From NCBI GenBank assembly GCA_910585605.1, contig CAJUFL010000033.1, positions 31,934-39,244 on the forward strand: a DNA stretch of 7,311 nt. The letters run 5' to 3'. Of the stretch, positions 1 to 5,966 are shown in pieces. Position 1 is the stretch's first letter, and the number at the start of each line of letters is the position of its first letter. Made by a program: the position numbers and the translations under genes. The notes under the pieces were generated by a model. It was not told the origin of the DNA. It made no database searches and saw nothing but the letters and a program-made list of their open reading frames with translations. The stretch is from an uncultured Lachnospiraceae bacterium (GTDB lineage: Bacteria; Bacillota; Clostridia; Lachnospirales; Lachnospiraceae).

Positions 1-94
1 CTCTCCCTTCGCCTTTGGCTCGGCCTCGTTAACTTCGTCGACATAAGTTCGAACTAAACTCAAGCTTCGCCTTCGGCTTGCTTTCGTTAAGTTC
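1..94. repeat. Two diverged copies of a ~30-base intergenic repeat after pgk
   Basis: Bases 7-36 and 65-94 align without gaps as 30-base units with about six mismatches, at a period of 58 bases. Each contains a small GCC-N3-GGC hairpin core (11-19 and 69-77) and ends in a TTAA(C/G)TTC motif. A perfect 10-base palindrome, AGTTCGAACT, lies between them at 46-55. On the minus strand this is the region immediately after the pgk stop codon. The composition is clearly richer in GC than the other intergenic DNA. The left copy runs close to the window edge, so the array may continue. I see no gene here and no convincing U-tailed terminator for pgk, only a 5-bp stem CAAGC/GCTTG at 61-80. Confidence 0.6.
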
Positions 95-1291
95 TCACTT
101 ATCGTTAGCTGCTGCTACACCAGGTAATTCCTTACCCTCTAAAAATTCAAGGGAAGCTCCACCACCGGTAGAAATATGAGTCATTTTATCACCAAATCCC
201 AATGTATTTACAGCTGCTGCGGAATCACCACCACCAATGATAGTAACTGCATCTGTATCCGCTAACGCTTTTGCTACAGCTATCGTACCATCTGCAAAAT
301 TCGGCATCTCAAAACATCCCATAGGTCCATTCCAGACAACTGTCTTTGCGTCCTTTACTGCATTTGCAAATAACTCGGAAGTCTTAGGTCCGATATCAAG
401 ACCTTCCCAGTCAGCAGGAATCTCACCACGTCCCACTACTTTGCGATTAGCATCATTTGAAAAATCATCAGCAACAACAGTATCAACCGGAATTAACAGA
501 TTTACACCCTTGTCCTTTGCCTTTTCTTCCATCTTTAATGCATAATCCTTGTAGTCTTCCTCTAATAAAGACTTTCCAACTTCCTCACCATGTGCTGCCA
601 TGAATGTATAAGCCATACCACCACCGATGATCAATGTATCAACCTTATCTAACAAATTCTCAATAACAGAAATCTTAGAAGAAACCTTTGCTCCTCCAAG
701 AATTGCCACAAATGGTCTCTCCGGATTATTTACTGCATTTCCTAAGAAATCAATCTCCTTCTGCATTAAGTAGCCAACTACTGCTGTATCTACAAATTCC
801 GTAACACCAACATTGGAGCAGTGTGCTCTATGGGCAGTACCAAATGCATCATTTACATATACATCACATAAAGATGCCAATTCTTTAGAAAATGCTTCTC
901 CGTTCTTTGTCTCTTCCACGCGGTAACGTGTGTTCTCTAAAAGAACAACCTCTCCCTCTTTCATAGCCTCGACAGCAGCTTTTGCATTTGCACCAACCAC
1001 TTCTGCATCTGCTGCAAATTTAACTTCCTGTCCTAATAACTCAGAAAGTCTCTTAGCAACCGGTGCTAAAGATAACTCCGGCTTTGGCTCTCCCTTTGGC
1101 TTGCCTAAATGAGAACAAAGAATAACCTTGCCTCCATCTGCGATTAACTTCTTGATTGTAGGCAGAGCTGCTACTAAACGATTTTCATCTGTGATCTTCA
1201 AATCTGCATCAAGCGGCACATTAAAATCACAACGTACTAAAACTCTTTTACCCTTTACATTGATATCATCTACTGATTTTTTATTAAGCAT
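95..1291 (-). CDS. pgk: Phosphoglycerate kinase
   Basis: Cytosolic glycolytic enzyme that moves the acyl phosphate of 1,3-bisphosphoglycerate to ADP, giving ATP and 3-phosphoglycerate; the reaction is reversible. The 398-residue length is normal for bacterial PGK. Family signatures appear in order: RVLVRCDFNVPL (about residues 16-27), the substrate-binding loop SHLGKPKG (about 60-67), ENTRYR and NDAFGTAHRAH, ILGGAKVSSKI at the start of the nucleotide domain, WNGPMG (about 320) and GGGDSAAA (about 353), then the C-terminal STGGGASLEFLEGK. The start is set at the ATG at 1289-1291 because AAAGGAG at 1299-1305 lies 7 bases upstream. The reading frame extends 12 codons further, and an in-frame ATG at 1295-1297 lies only 1 base from the Shine-Dalgarno, so both longer forms are unlikely. 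It lies 192 bases downstream of gap on the same strand. I found no convincing promoter in the gap. Confidence 0.98.
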   Translation of the reverse strand: MLNKKSVDDINVKGKRVLVRCDFNVPLDADLKITDENRLVAALPTIKKLIADGGKVILCSHLGKPKGEPKPELSLAPVAKRLSELLGQEVKFAADAEVVGANAKAAVEAMKEGEVVLLENTRYRVEETKNGEAFSKELASLCDVYVNDAFGTAHRAHCSNVGVTEFVDTAVVGYLMQKEIDFLGNAVNNPERPFVAILGGAKVSSKISVIENLLDKVDTLIIGGGMAYTFMAAHGEEVGKSLLEEDYKDYALKMEEKAKDKGVNLLIPVDTVVADDFSNDANRKVVGRGEIPADWEGLDIGPKTSELFANAVKDAKTVVWNGPMGCFEMPNFADGTIAVAKALADTDAVTIIGGGDSAAAVNTLGFGDKMTHISTGGGASLEFLEGKELPGVAAANDK

Positions 1292-1298
1292 ATTCATG

Positions 1299-1305
1299 CT
1301 CCTTT
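1299..1305 (-). promoter_or_regulatory. pgk ribosome binding site
   Basis: AAAGGAG on the minus strand, 7 bases upstream of the ATG at 1289-1291. It decides between three in-frame starts: the ATG two codons earlier is too close (1 base), and the frame's first ATG at 1325-1327 lies upstream of this site. Confidence 0.8.
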
Positions 1306-1425
1306 CATAATAAATTTTCCAAGACAACTGCTGAGCGCTATCTATATTTTACTCATTACTGAATTCATTCATATAAAATCGGCCATTTCACTGTCTGCTA
1401 AAAACAATAGTCGGACAAACGTATA

Positions 1426-1457
1426 AAAGGGTCCGGTCCAAATAGACCGGACCCTTT
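1426..1457 (-). terminator. Intrinsic terminator after gap
   Basis: Perfect 13-bp inverted repeat (arms 1426-1438 and 1445-1457) with a 6-base loop. The GC-rich core GGGTCCGGTC is bordered by AAA/TTT, so on the minus strand the stem runs straight into a short T tract (CCCTTTTATACGTTTG). It starts 26 bases after the gap stop codon. The near-symmetrical A/T borders would also allow some activity on the other strand. It should limit, but may not abolish, read-through from gap into pgk. Confidence 0.85.
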
Positions 1458-1483
1458 AGGTCTTAATAATTATGCAATATGAA

Positions 1484-2500
1484 CTATGCTAACTCTGAGA
1501 AATACTTAATAGTTCTAACCATCTGGCTTGTATAAGAATTCTCATTATCATACCATGAAACTACCTGTACCTCATATAAATCATCAGATACCTTAGAAAC
1601 CATAGTCTGTGTAGCATCAAATAAAGAACCATATCTCATACCTACGATATCTGAAGATACGATCTCATCCTCGTTGTATCCATAAGACTCATTTGCTGCT
1701 GCCTTCATTGCTGCATTGATACCATCAACAGTAACATCTGCACCCTTAACAACTGCTGTTAAGATTGTTGTAGAACCTGTTGGGGTAGGAACACGCTGAG
1801 CAGATCCGATTAACTTACCATTTAATTCAGGAATTACAAGACCGATTGCCTTAGCAGCACCTGTTGAGTTCGGTACGATATTAACTGCTGCTGCACGAGA
1901 TCTTCTCAAATCACCCTTTCTCTGTGGTCCGTCAAGAGTCATCTGATCACCTGTATAAGCATGGATTGTTACCATGATACCAGACTGAATAGCTGCATAC
2001 TTGTTAAGTGCATCAGCCATAGGTGCTAAACAGTTTGTTGTACAAGAAGCTGCTGAAATGATTGTGTCAGAAGCCTTTAATGTCTCATGGTTTGTGTTAT
2101 AAACGATTGTAGGAAGGTCATTACCTGCTGGTGCAGAAATAACTACCTTACGAGCACCTGCATTAATATGAGCCTGTGCCTTATCCTTGCTGCAGTAGAA
2201 ACCTGAACACTCTAATACTACGTCTACATTTAATTCTCCCCATGGGCAATTGTTAGCATCCGGGAAAGCATAAATCTTAATCTCCTTACCATCAACAGTG
2301 ATGGAATCCTCACCCGCTGTTACAGAATCAGCCTTCTCATACTTACCCTGTGAAGAGTCATACTTTAACAAGTGTGCTAACATCTTAGGGCTTGTCAAAT
2401 CGTTGATTGCAACAACCTCATACCCCTCTGCTCCGAACATCTGTCTGAATGCAAGACGTCCAATACGTCCAAATCCATTGATTGCAACTTTTACTGCCAT
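1484..2500 (-). CDS. gap: Glyceraldehyde-3-phosphate dehydrogenase, type I
   Basis: Cytosolic glycolytic enzyme that oxidises glyceraldehyde 3-phosphate with NAD+ and inorganic phosphate to 1,3-bisphosphoglycerate, the substrate of the neighbouring PGK. The protein has 338 residues, a usual length. The N-terminal Rossmann motif NGFGRIGR spans residues 8-15, and Asn33-Asp34 (AINDL) sits at the end of the second strand, where Asp favours NAD+ over NADP+. The active-site segment SAASCTTNCLAP holds the nucleophile Cys153, and His180 (VTIHAYTGDQ) is the expected base. RRSRAAAVNIVPNSTGAAKA and the C-terminal WYDNENSYTSQMVRT complete the catalytic domain; the ENSY form of that motif recalls clostridial-type enzymes. 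GAGGAGG at 2510-2516 lies 9 bases from the ATG. Expression is likely driven by the near-consensus promoter at 2571-2599 and ended at the hairpin at 1426-1457. Confidence 0.98.
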   Translation of the reverse strand: MAVKVAINGFGRIGRLAFRQMFGAEGYEVVAINDLTSPKMLAHLLKYDSSQGKYEKADSVTAGEDSITVDGKEIKIYAFPDANNCPWGELNVDVVLECSGFYCSKDKAQAHINAGARKVVISAPAGNDLPTIVYNTNHETLKASDTIISAASCTTNCLAPMADALNKYAAIQSGIMVTIHAYTGDQMTLDGPQRKGDLRRSRAAAVNIVPNSTGAAKAIGLVIPELNGKLIGSAQRVPTPTGSTTILTAVVKGADVTVDGINAAMKAAANESYGYNEDEIVSSDIVGMRYGSLFDATQTMVSKVSDDLYEVQVVSWYDNENSYTSQMVRTIKYFSELA

Positions 2501-2509
2501 GAATAAATT

Positions 2510-2516
2510 CCTCCTC
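2510..2516 (-). promoter_or_regulatory. gap ribosome binding site
   Basis: GAGGAGG on the minus strand with a 9-base spacer to the gap ATG. It is close to a full anti-Shine-Dalgarno match, in keeping with a highly expressed glycolytic gene. Confidence 0.85.
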
Positions 2517-2570
2517 GAGTTTTGAATTATTAAATTTGGCCGCCAGATACATCAGCGAACCCATGTCCAT

Positions 2571-2599
2571 ATAATACCTTTTTTGTAAAAAAATTTCAA
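2571..2599 (-). promoter_or_regulatory. Predicted sigma-A promoter of gap
   Basis: On the minus strand TTGAAA (-35, 2594-2599) and TATTAT (-10, 2571-2576) are separated by exactly 17 bases. The spacer is made of a T7 run and an A6 run. Each hexamer matches the consensus at 5 of 6 positions. The predicted start, near 2564, would give a leader of about 63 bases before the gap ATG. I saw no obvious hairpin or riboswitch in that leader. Confidence 0.75.
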
Positions 2600-2600
2600 G

Positions 2601-2629
2601 TGGTAAATACTTTTTTCTTATGCTAAAAT
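2601..2629 (+). promoter_or_regulatory. Possible extended -10 promoter of the PHP gene
   Basis: TGCTAAAAT (2621-2629) is an extended -10 element. At 17-base spacing its -35 position is TGGTAA (2601-2606), which is a poor match to TTGACA. The predicted start near 2636 would leave a leader of about 105 bases to the ATG at 2742. The -35 box lies one base from the -35 box of the gap promoter on the other strand. No other candidate upstream of this gene looks better, but this is a weak call. Confidence 0.4.
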
Positions 2630-2741
2630 GTTACCAAACTATACAGGCTAATAGTACATATCTGCATAAACATGTTTTTTCGCTCCTAAAAACACATATT
2701 ACCCTTAAATATATTTTTTATAGAAAGAAGGTACTTCCTAT

Positions 2742-3560
2742 ATGATAGCCACCGATATGCATGTTCATTCATGTTTTTCTTCGGATTCTTGTGAAAAACC
2801 CGAATCCATTATAGAAACTGCAATTAAAAAAGGATTTTCTTATGTCTATTTTACGGATCATCATGATATGGAATTTCCTGTTCATCCCGATAATCCGGAT
2901 ATGGATTTCCAGCTGGATTTTGATACCTATATTGCAAAACTGCTGGAATTAAAGGCTGCTTACGAGAATAAAATTGAGATACGAATCGGTGTAGAACAAG
3001 GAATCTGCCCGGAGACTGCCCCTAAAATCCATACTCTTTCGAACCGTTATCCCTTTGATTTTATCATTGGCTCTTCCCATCTGACTTCCCTGACGAATGG
3101 TGACCCTTATTATCCAGAATATTACAAAGGAAAAACCAACATAGAAGCTTACCGGGAATACTTTATGTCAGAAGCGGAAAATGTCCGGCTTACCGATGGC
3201 TTTGATGTATATGGACATCTGGACTATGCTGTAAGATATTGTCCGGATAAAAGTTTTGTTTATAATTTTAAGGATTACAGGGATATTTTTGAAGTACTTT
3301 TCAAACGACTGATAGAAAGAGGAAAAGGAATTGAAGTTAATACTGCCGGAATTGCAAAAATCAGCTTCCCGCATCCACATATTGAGGCATTAAAACTATA
3401 CCGGTCGCTGGGAGGCGAAATCATAACCGTAGGAAGCGATGCTCATACAAAAGAAATGCTTGGATTCGGATTTGATGCCGCTGAAGAACTACTGAAAGAA
3501 ACAGGTTTTACATATTATACTGTGTTTAAGGAAAGAAAAGGACAATTTATAAAATTATAA
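2742..3560 (+). CDS. PHP-family phosphoesterase, histidinol-phosphatase (HisJ) type
   Basis: Predicted cytosolic metal-dependent phosphatase of the PHP superfamily. The closest functional family is HisJ/HisK histidinol-phosphatase, which removes phosphate from L-histidinol phosphate in histidine synthesis. The 272 residues fit that family. Metal-site motifs appear in order: HVHSCFSSDS (His7, His9), FTDHHD (about 37-42), Glu85 in GVEQGICPE, His113 in GSSHL, YGHLDYAVRY (about 158-166), EVNTAG (about 198-203) and GSDAHTKEMLGFG with Asp233 and His235. No signal peptide is seen. AGAAAGAAGG (2722-2731) lies 10 bases before the ATG. It is a single gene, divergent from gap and convergent with the next gene, and no other his genes are in view. 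The physiological substrate could therefore be another phosphate ester; the fold and metal site are the secure part. Confidence 0.88.
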   Translation: MIATDMHVHSCFSSDSCEKPESIIETAIKKGFSYVYFTDHHDMEFPVHPDNPDMDFQLDFDTYIAKLLELKAAYENKIEIRIGVEQGICPETAPKIHTLSNRYPFDFIIGSSHLTSLTNGDPYYPEYYKGKTNIEAYREYFMSEAENVRLTDGFDVYGHLDYAVRYCPDKSFVYNFKDYRDIFEVLFKRLIERGKGIEVNTAGIAKISFPHPHIEALKLYRSLGGEIITVGSDAHTKEMLGFGFDAAEELLKETGFTYYTVFKERKGQFIKL

Positions 3561-3563
3561 AAT

Positions 3564-3610
3564 AAGAATAACAGAATCCCACATACACCCTACGAGATTC
3601 TGTTACTCTT
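3564..3610. terminator. Bidirectional terminator between convergent genes
   Basis: A 10-bp perfect stem TAACAGAATC/GATTCTGTTA (3569-3578 and 3596-3605) with a 17-base loop. It is extended by a mismatch and four more pairs (3564-3567 with 3607-3610). On the plus strand it is followed by a T-rich run (TCTTTACTTTT) and could end the PHP gene. On the minus strand it starts 27 bases after the stop of the FN3-Ig gene and is followed by TTCTTATTTT. It corresponds in position to the hairpin at 4802-4847. Confidence 0.75.
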
Positions 3611-3632
3611 TACTTTTATATATCCACAAAAT

Positions 3633-4730
3633 TTACATAGGAGAAAAGTTTACAGCGGCCCAATGAGGTGCGATTCTGTTCACAACCCCCGACAGATCAT
3701 CATCAATGCAATAATCAATCCTGCAGTAAGAACTCCCGTATTTATCATATTTCATTAAAAATTCAACCCTATTACTGCTGTATGAGATCTCCGTCACTAA
3801 CGGGAAATTGGCAAGGATGGTCCGCACATCTTCTTCTATCTCTGCTATATTATCAAAGTCAGGATATCCTGTTATATTTCCCTCTTCATCCATTTTTATA
3901 TCTCCCCATACACCTTTCTTCCTATTTACCGTAAAATAGGTCGCTATATTAAACACATTTTCCCGATAAGTTGTAAGCATAATGTTAACATACTCTTTAC
4001 CGCCATTGTAATATGGAAAGGACTTGGGTCTTGCATAGTTGACTATATTTATTTTGACTTTCCCCTTCACTCCGTTATGTGCCCTCGCTGTTATGTAACA
4101 GGTTCCTTCTTTCTCTTTTGTTGTAACAACTCCGTTTTTATCAACCTGTGCAATCGTCTCATCACTGGAACTCCATATTAACCGCTCTGATATAATATCC
4201 GTATTTAATGCCTTTACTGAACTGTCTCCTATGATATTTCCTGACATCTTCAAAGTAGAGCATATCCCGACTTCATCCCCATCCATCACTCCAAAATTAA
4301 TCGTTTCAGCATTGACTACTTTTGCCTTTTTCCCATACGTCTTTGCAGATACCGGATATGACTTCTTACCCTGCTTCTTCTTCCCTTTTACCATTTTATA
4401 GGAAGCCACCTTATACCGGTATATCTTTCCTGTCTTTAAGTTCTTATCCACCCAGGACCTCTGGTTCTTCTTTGCGGTATGCACCCTGACATACTTTTTC
4501 GCCTTTTTGTTATATTTATATATGATATAACCGTCTGCTTTTTCAGATTTATTCCACTTTATCCTTAATGATGTGGCAGACTTCAGCCAGACGGAAACAT
4601 TTTCCGGCGGCATGACCGGTTTTGGTTTTGCCATGGCATTCTTTGAAGGACCGCATGAAATGACTGCTGCCAAAAGCAGCATAAATATTATTCCAATTAC
4701 TTTTTTCCTTTTCTTTTTACTACCCAACAT
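3633..4730 (-). CDS. Secreted FN3/Ig-like (Big_2) protein, duplicate of the neighbouring gene
   Basis: Predicted exported protein of 365 residues; function unknown. A basic start and hydrophobic stretch (IGIIFMLLLAAVISC) form a signal peptide. Cleavage could be at the lipobox-like VISC (Cys26, lipoprotein) or after AMA (residue 34). Next come a very Lys-rich fibronectin type III domain (about 42-129), a Big_2-like Ig domain (about 140-233; hallmark WSSSDETIAQVDKNGVVT), and a C-terminal region of about 130 residues I do not recognise, with Cys336-x4-Cys341. The start is set at the ATG at 4728-4730, 7 bases after GGGGAGG (4738-4744); the adjacent ATG at 4731-4733 is possible. A longer in-frame ATG at 4749-4751 lies almost at the predicted transcription start and is unlikely. 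It has its own promoter (4760-4788) and differs from 4875-5966 mainly within the Ig domain. Export and domains are fairly sure; role is not. Confidence 0.85.
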   Translation of the reverse strand: MLGSKKKRKKVIGIIFMLLLAAVISCGPSKNAMAKPKPVMPPENVSVWLKSATSLRIKWNKSEKADGYIIYKYNKKAKKYVRVHTAKKNQRSWVDKNLKTGKIYRYKVASYKMVKGKKKQGKKSYPVSAKTYGKKAKVVNAETINFGVMDGDEVGICSTLKMSGNIIGDSSVKALNTDIISERLIWSSSDETIAQVDKNGVVTTKEKEGTCYITARAHNGVKGKVKINIVNYARPKSFPYYNGGKEYVNIMLTTYRENVFNIATYFTVNRKKGVWGDIKMDEEGNITGYPDFDNIAEIEEDVRTILANFPLVTEISYSSNRVEFLMKYDKYGSSYCRIDYCIDDDLSGVVNRIAPHWAAVNFSPM

Positions 4731-4737
4731 CATCTGA

Positions 4738-4744
4738 CCTCCCC
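4738..4744 (-). promoter_or_regulatory. Ribosome binding site of the downstream FN3-Ig copy
   Basis: GGGGAGG on the minus strand, 7 bases before the ATG at 4728-4730 and 4 bases before the ATG at 4731-4733. It lies inside the longer reading frame that begins at 4751, which argues against that start. The same bases align with the site at 5977-5983 within the metzincin 3' end. Confidence 0.75.
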
Positions 4745-4759
4745 TATACATTTTCCTTA

Positions 4760-4788
4760 ATAATAGAATCGTGTACTGTATTTGTCAT
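4760..4788 (-). promoter_or_regulatory. Predicted promoter of the downstream FN3-Ig copy
   Basis: On the minus strand ATGACA (-35, 4783-4788) and TATTAT (-10, 4760-4765) are separated by exactly 17 bases. Each hexamer matches the sigma-A consensus at 5 of 6 positions. It sits in the short junction between the two duplicated units, just after the terminator of the upstream copy. The predicted start near 4753 gives a leader of about 20 bases. It would make this copy transcriptionally independent of the protease operon. Confidence 0.65.
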
Positions 4789-4801
4789 ATAAAACAGATA
4801 C

Positions 4802-4847
4802 TGTAACCGGATCCCATCCGAAAATTTCCGGCCAGAATCCGGTTACA
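4802..4847 (-). terminator. Terminator after the upstream FN3-Ig copy
   Basis: An 11-bp perfect stem TGTAACCGGAT/ATCCGGTTACA (4802-4812 and 4837-4847) with a 24-base loop, starting 27 bases after the stop codon at 4875. On the minus strand it is followed by only a moderate T tract (GTATCTGTTTTATATG). It is the positional counterpart of the hairpin at 3569-3605, with the same flanking sequence on the gene side. Confidence 0.65.
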
Positions 4848-4874
4848 TCTTTACTTTTATATATCCGCTAAAAT

Positions 4875-5966
4875 TTACATAGGAGAGAATTGTGTATATG
4901 CCCAATGAGGAGCAAGTCTCCCAATCGTATCAGACATATCATCATCAATACAATAATCAATCCTGCAGTAAGAACTCCCGTATTTATCATATTTCATTAA
5001 AAACTCAATCCTCTCATTACTATAGAATATCTCTGTCACTAACGGGAAATTGGCAAGGATGATCCGCACATCTTCTTCAATCTCTGCTATATTATCAAGG
5101 TCAGGATATCCTGTTATATTTCCCTCCTCATCCATTTTGAAGGTTCCCCATACGTCCTCGTTTTTGTTTACTGTAAAATAAGTCGCTATATTAAATACAT
5201 TCTCACGGTAGGTTGTGAGCATAATATCAACATATTTATATCCTCCATTATAGTATGGAAAGGACTTGGGTCTGGCATAGTTGACTATATTCATCTTGAT
5301 TTTTTTCTTTACCCCATTATGTGCCCTCGCTGTTATATAACAGGTCCCCTCCTTTTCCATTGCCGTCACCCTTCCGTTCTGGTCAACTCTGGCAATGCTT
5401 TCGTCGCTGGAGCTCCATACTAATTTATCGGATATAACGACAGGATTTGGTATTTTAGAATCTTCTTCTATAATATTTCCTGAAATCCGCAATTCAGAAC
5501 ATATCCCCATCTCATTTTCCCTGTTTGCATACAGGGAGATGATCAGGGCATTCACTTTTTTTGCTCTCTTTGTATGTGTGATGGCAGATACCTCATACGA
5601 CTTCCTGCTCTGCTTCTTCTTTCCTTTTACCAGTTTATAGGAAGCCACCTTATACCGGTATATCTTCCCGGTCTTTAAGTTCTTATCCACCCAGGACCTC
5701 TGGTTCTTCTTTGCTGTATGCACCCTGACATACTTTTTTGCTTTTTTGTTGTATTTATATATGATATAGCCGTCTGCCTTGTCAGCTTTATTCCACTTTA
5801 TCCTTAACGATGTGGCGGACTTCAGCCGGACCGAAACATTTTCCGGCGGCATGACCGGTTTTGGTTTTGCCATGACATTCTTTGAAAGACAGCATGAAAT
5901 GGCTGCTGCCAAAAGCAGAGTATAAATAACGCCTGTTATGCTCTTCCATTTCTTATTATTTCTCAT
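4875..5966 (-). CDS. Secreted FN3/Ig-like (Big_2) protein coupled to the metzincin gene
   Basis: Predicted exported protein of 363 residues; function unknown. Layout: basic N-terminus, hydrophobic core (GVIYTLLLAAAISCC), a possible lipobox AISC or alternatively signal peptidase I cleavage after VMA, a Lys-rich FN3 domain (about 41-128), a Big_2-like Ig domain (about 139-230; WSSSDESIARVDQNGRVT), and the same unrecognised C-terminal region of about 130 residues, including YCRIDYC and the ending FSPM. The start is the ATG at 5964-5966, which overlaps the protease stop as ATGA. GAGGAGG (5977-5983) lies 10 bases upstream inside the protease gene. The arrangement implies co-transcription and translational coupling with the protease, so a shared location or a direct partnership is plausible. 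A frame-open ATG at 5988-5990 precedes the Shine-Dalgarno and is rejected. FN3 and C-terminal parts are nearly identical to the copy at 3633-4730. Confidence 0.88.
   Translation of the reverse strand: MRNNKKWKSITGVIYTLLLAAAISCCLSKNVMAKPKPVMPPENVSVRLKSATSLRIKWNKADKADGYIIYKYNKKAKKYVRVHTAKKNQRSWVDKNLKTGKIYRYKVASYKLVKGKKKQSRKSYEVSAITHTKRAKKVNALIISLYANRENEMGICSELRISGNIIEEDSKIPNPVVISDKLVWSSSDESIARVDQNGRVTAMEKEGTCYITARAHNGVKKKIKMNIVNYARPKSFPYYNGGYKYVDIMLTTYRENVFNIATYFTVNKNEDVWGTFKMDEEGNITGYPDLDNIAEIEEDVRIILANFPLVTEIFYSNERIEFLMKYDKYGSSYCRIDYCIDDDMSDTIGRLAPHWAYTQFSPM

Larger units (their letters stand above)
3569..4755 (-). repeat. Tandem duplication, downstream unit
   Basis: First copy, by window coordinates, of a roughly 1.19-kb direct repeat; the second is 4804-5995. 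It spans the terminator, the 3' untranslated segment ending in ACTTTTATATATCC, the whole FN3-Ig gene, and about 20 bases upstream of its start. Those upstream bases resemble the last codons of the metzincin gene. Identity is highest in the FN3-coding part, with about 16 mismatches by eye over about 250 bases. It is lowest in the first half of the Ig-like domain. Exact ends are uncertain by some bases. Confidence 0.85.

Noticed and set aside
1..94. Small gene or CRISPR array at the left edge
   Set aside because: Only two diverged units with no constant repeat-spacer pattern are present, and the open minus-strand frame across them has no start or ribosome binding site of its own.
237..545. Open frame on the plus strand opposite pgk
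   Set aside because: It is antisense to a clear pgk, has no ribosome binding site I can see, and its protein has no recognisable features; the same holds for the smaller plus-strand frames over pgk and gap.
4731..4751. Longer start (ATG at 4749-4751) for the downstream FN3-Ig gene
   Set aside because: The good Shine-Dalgarno lies inside this extension, the predicted transcription start is at about the same place, and the matching bases in the other copy belong to the end of the protease gene.
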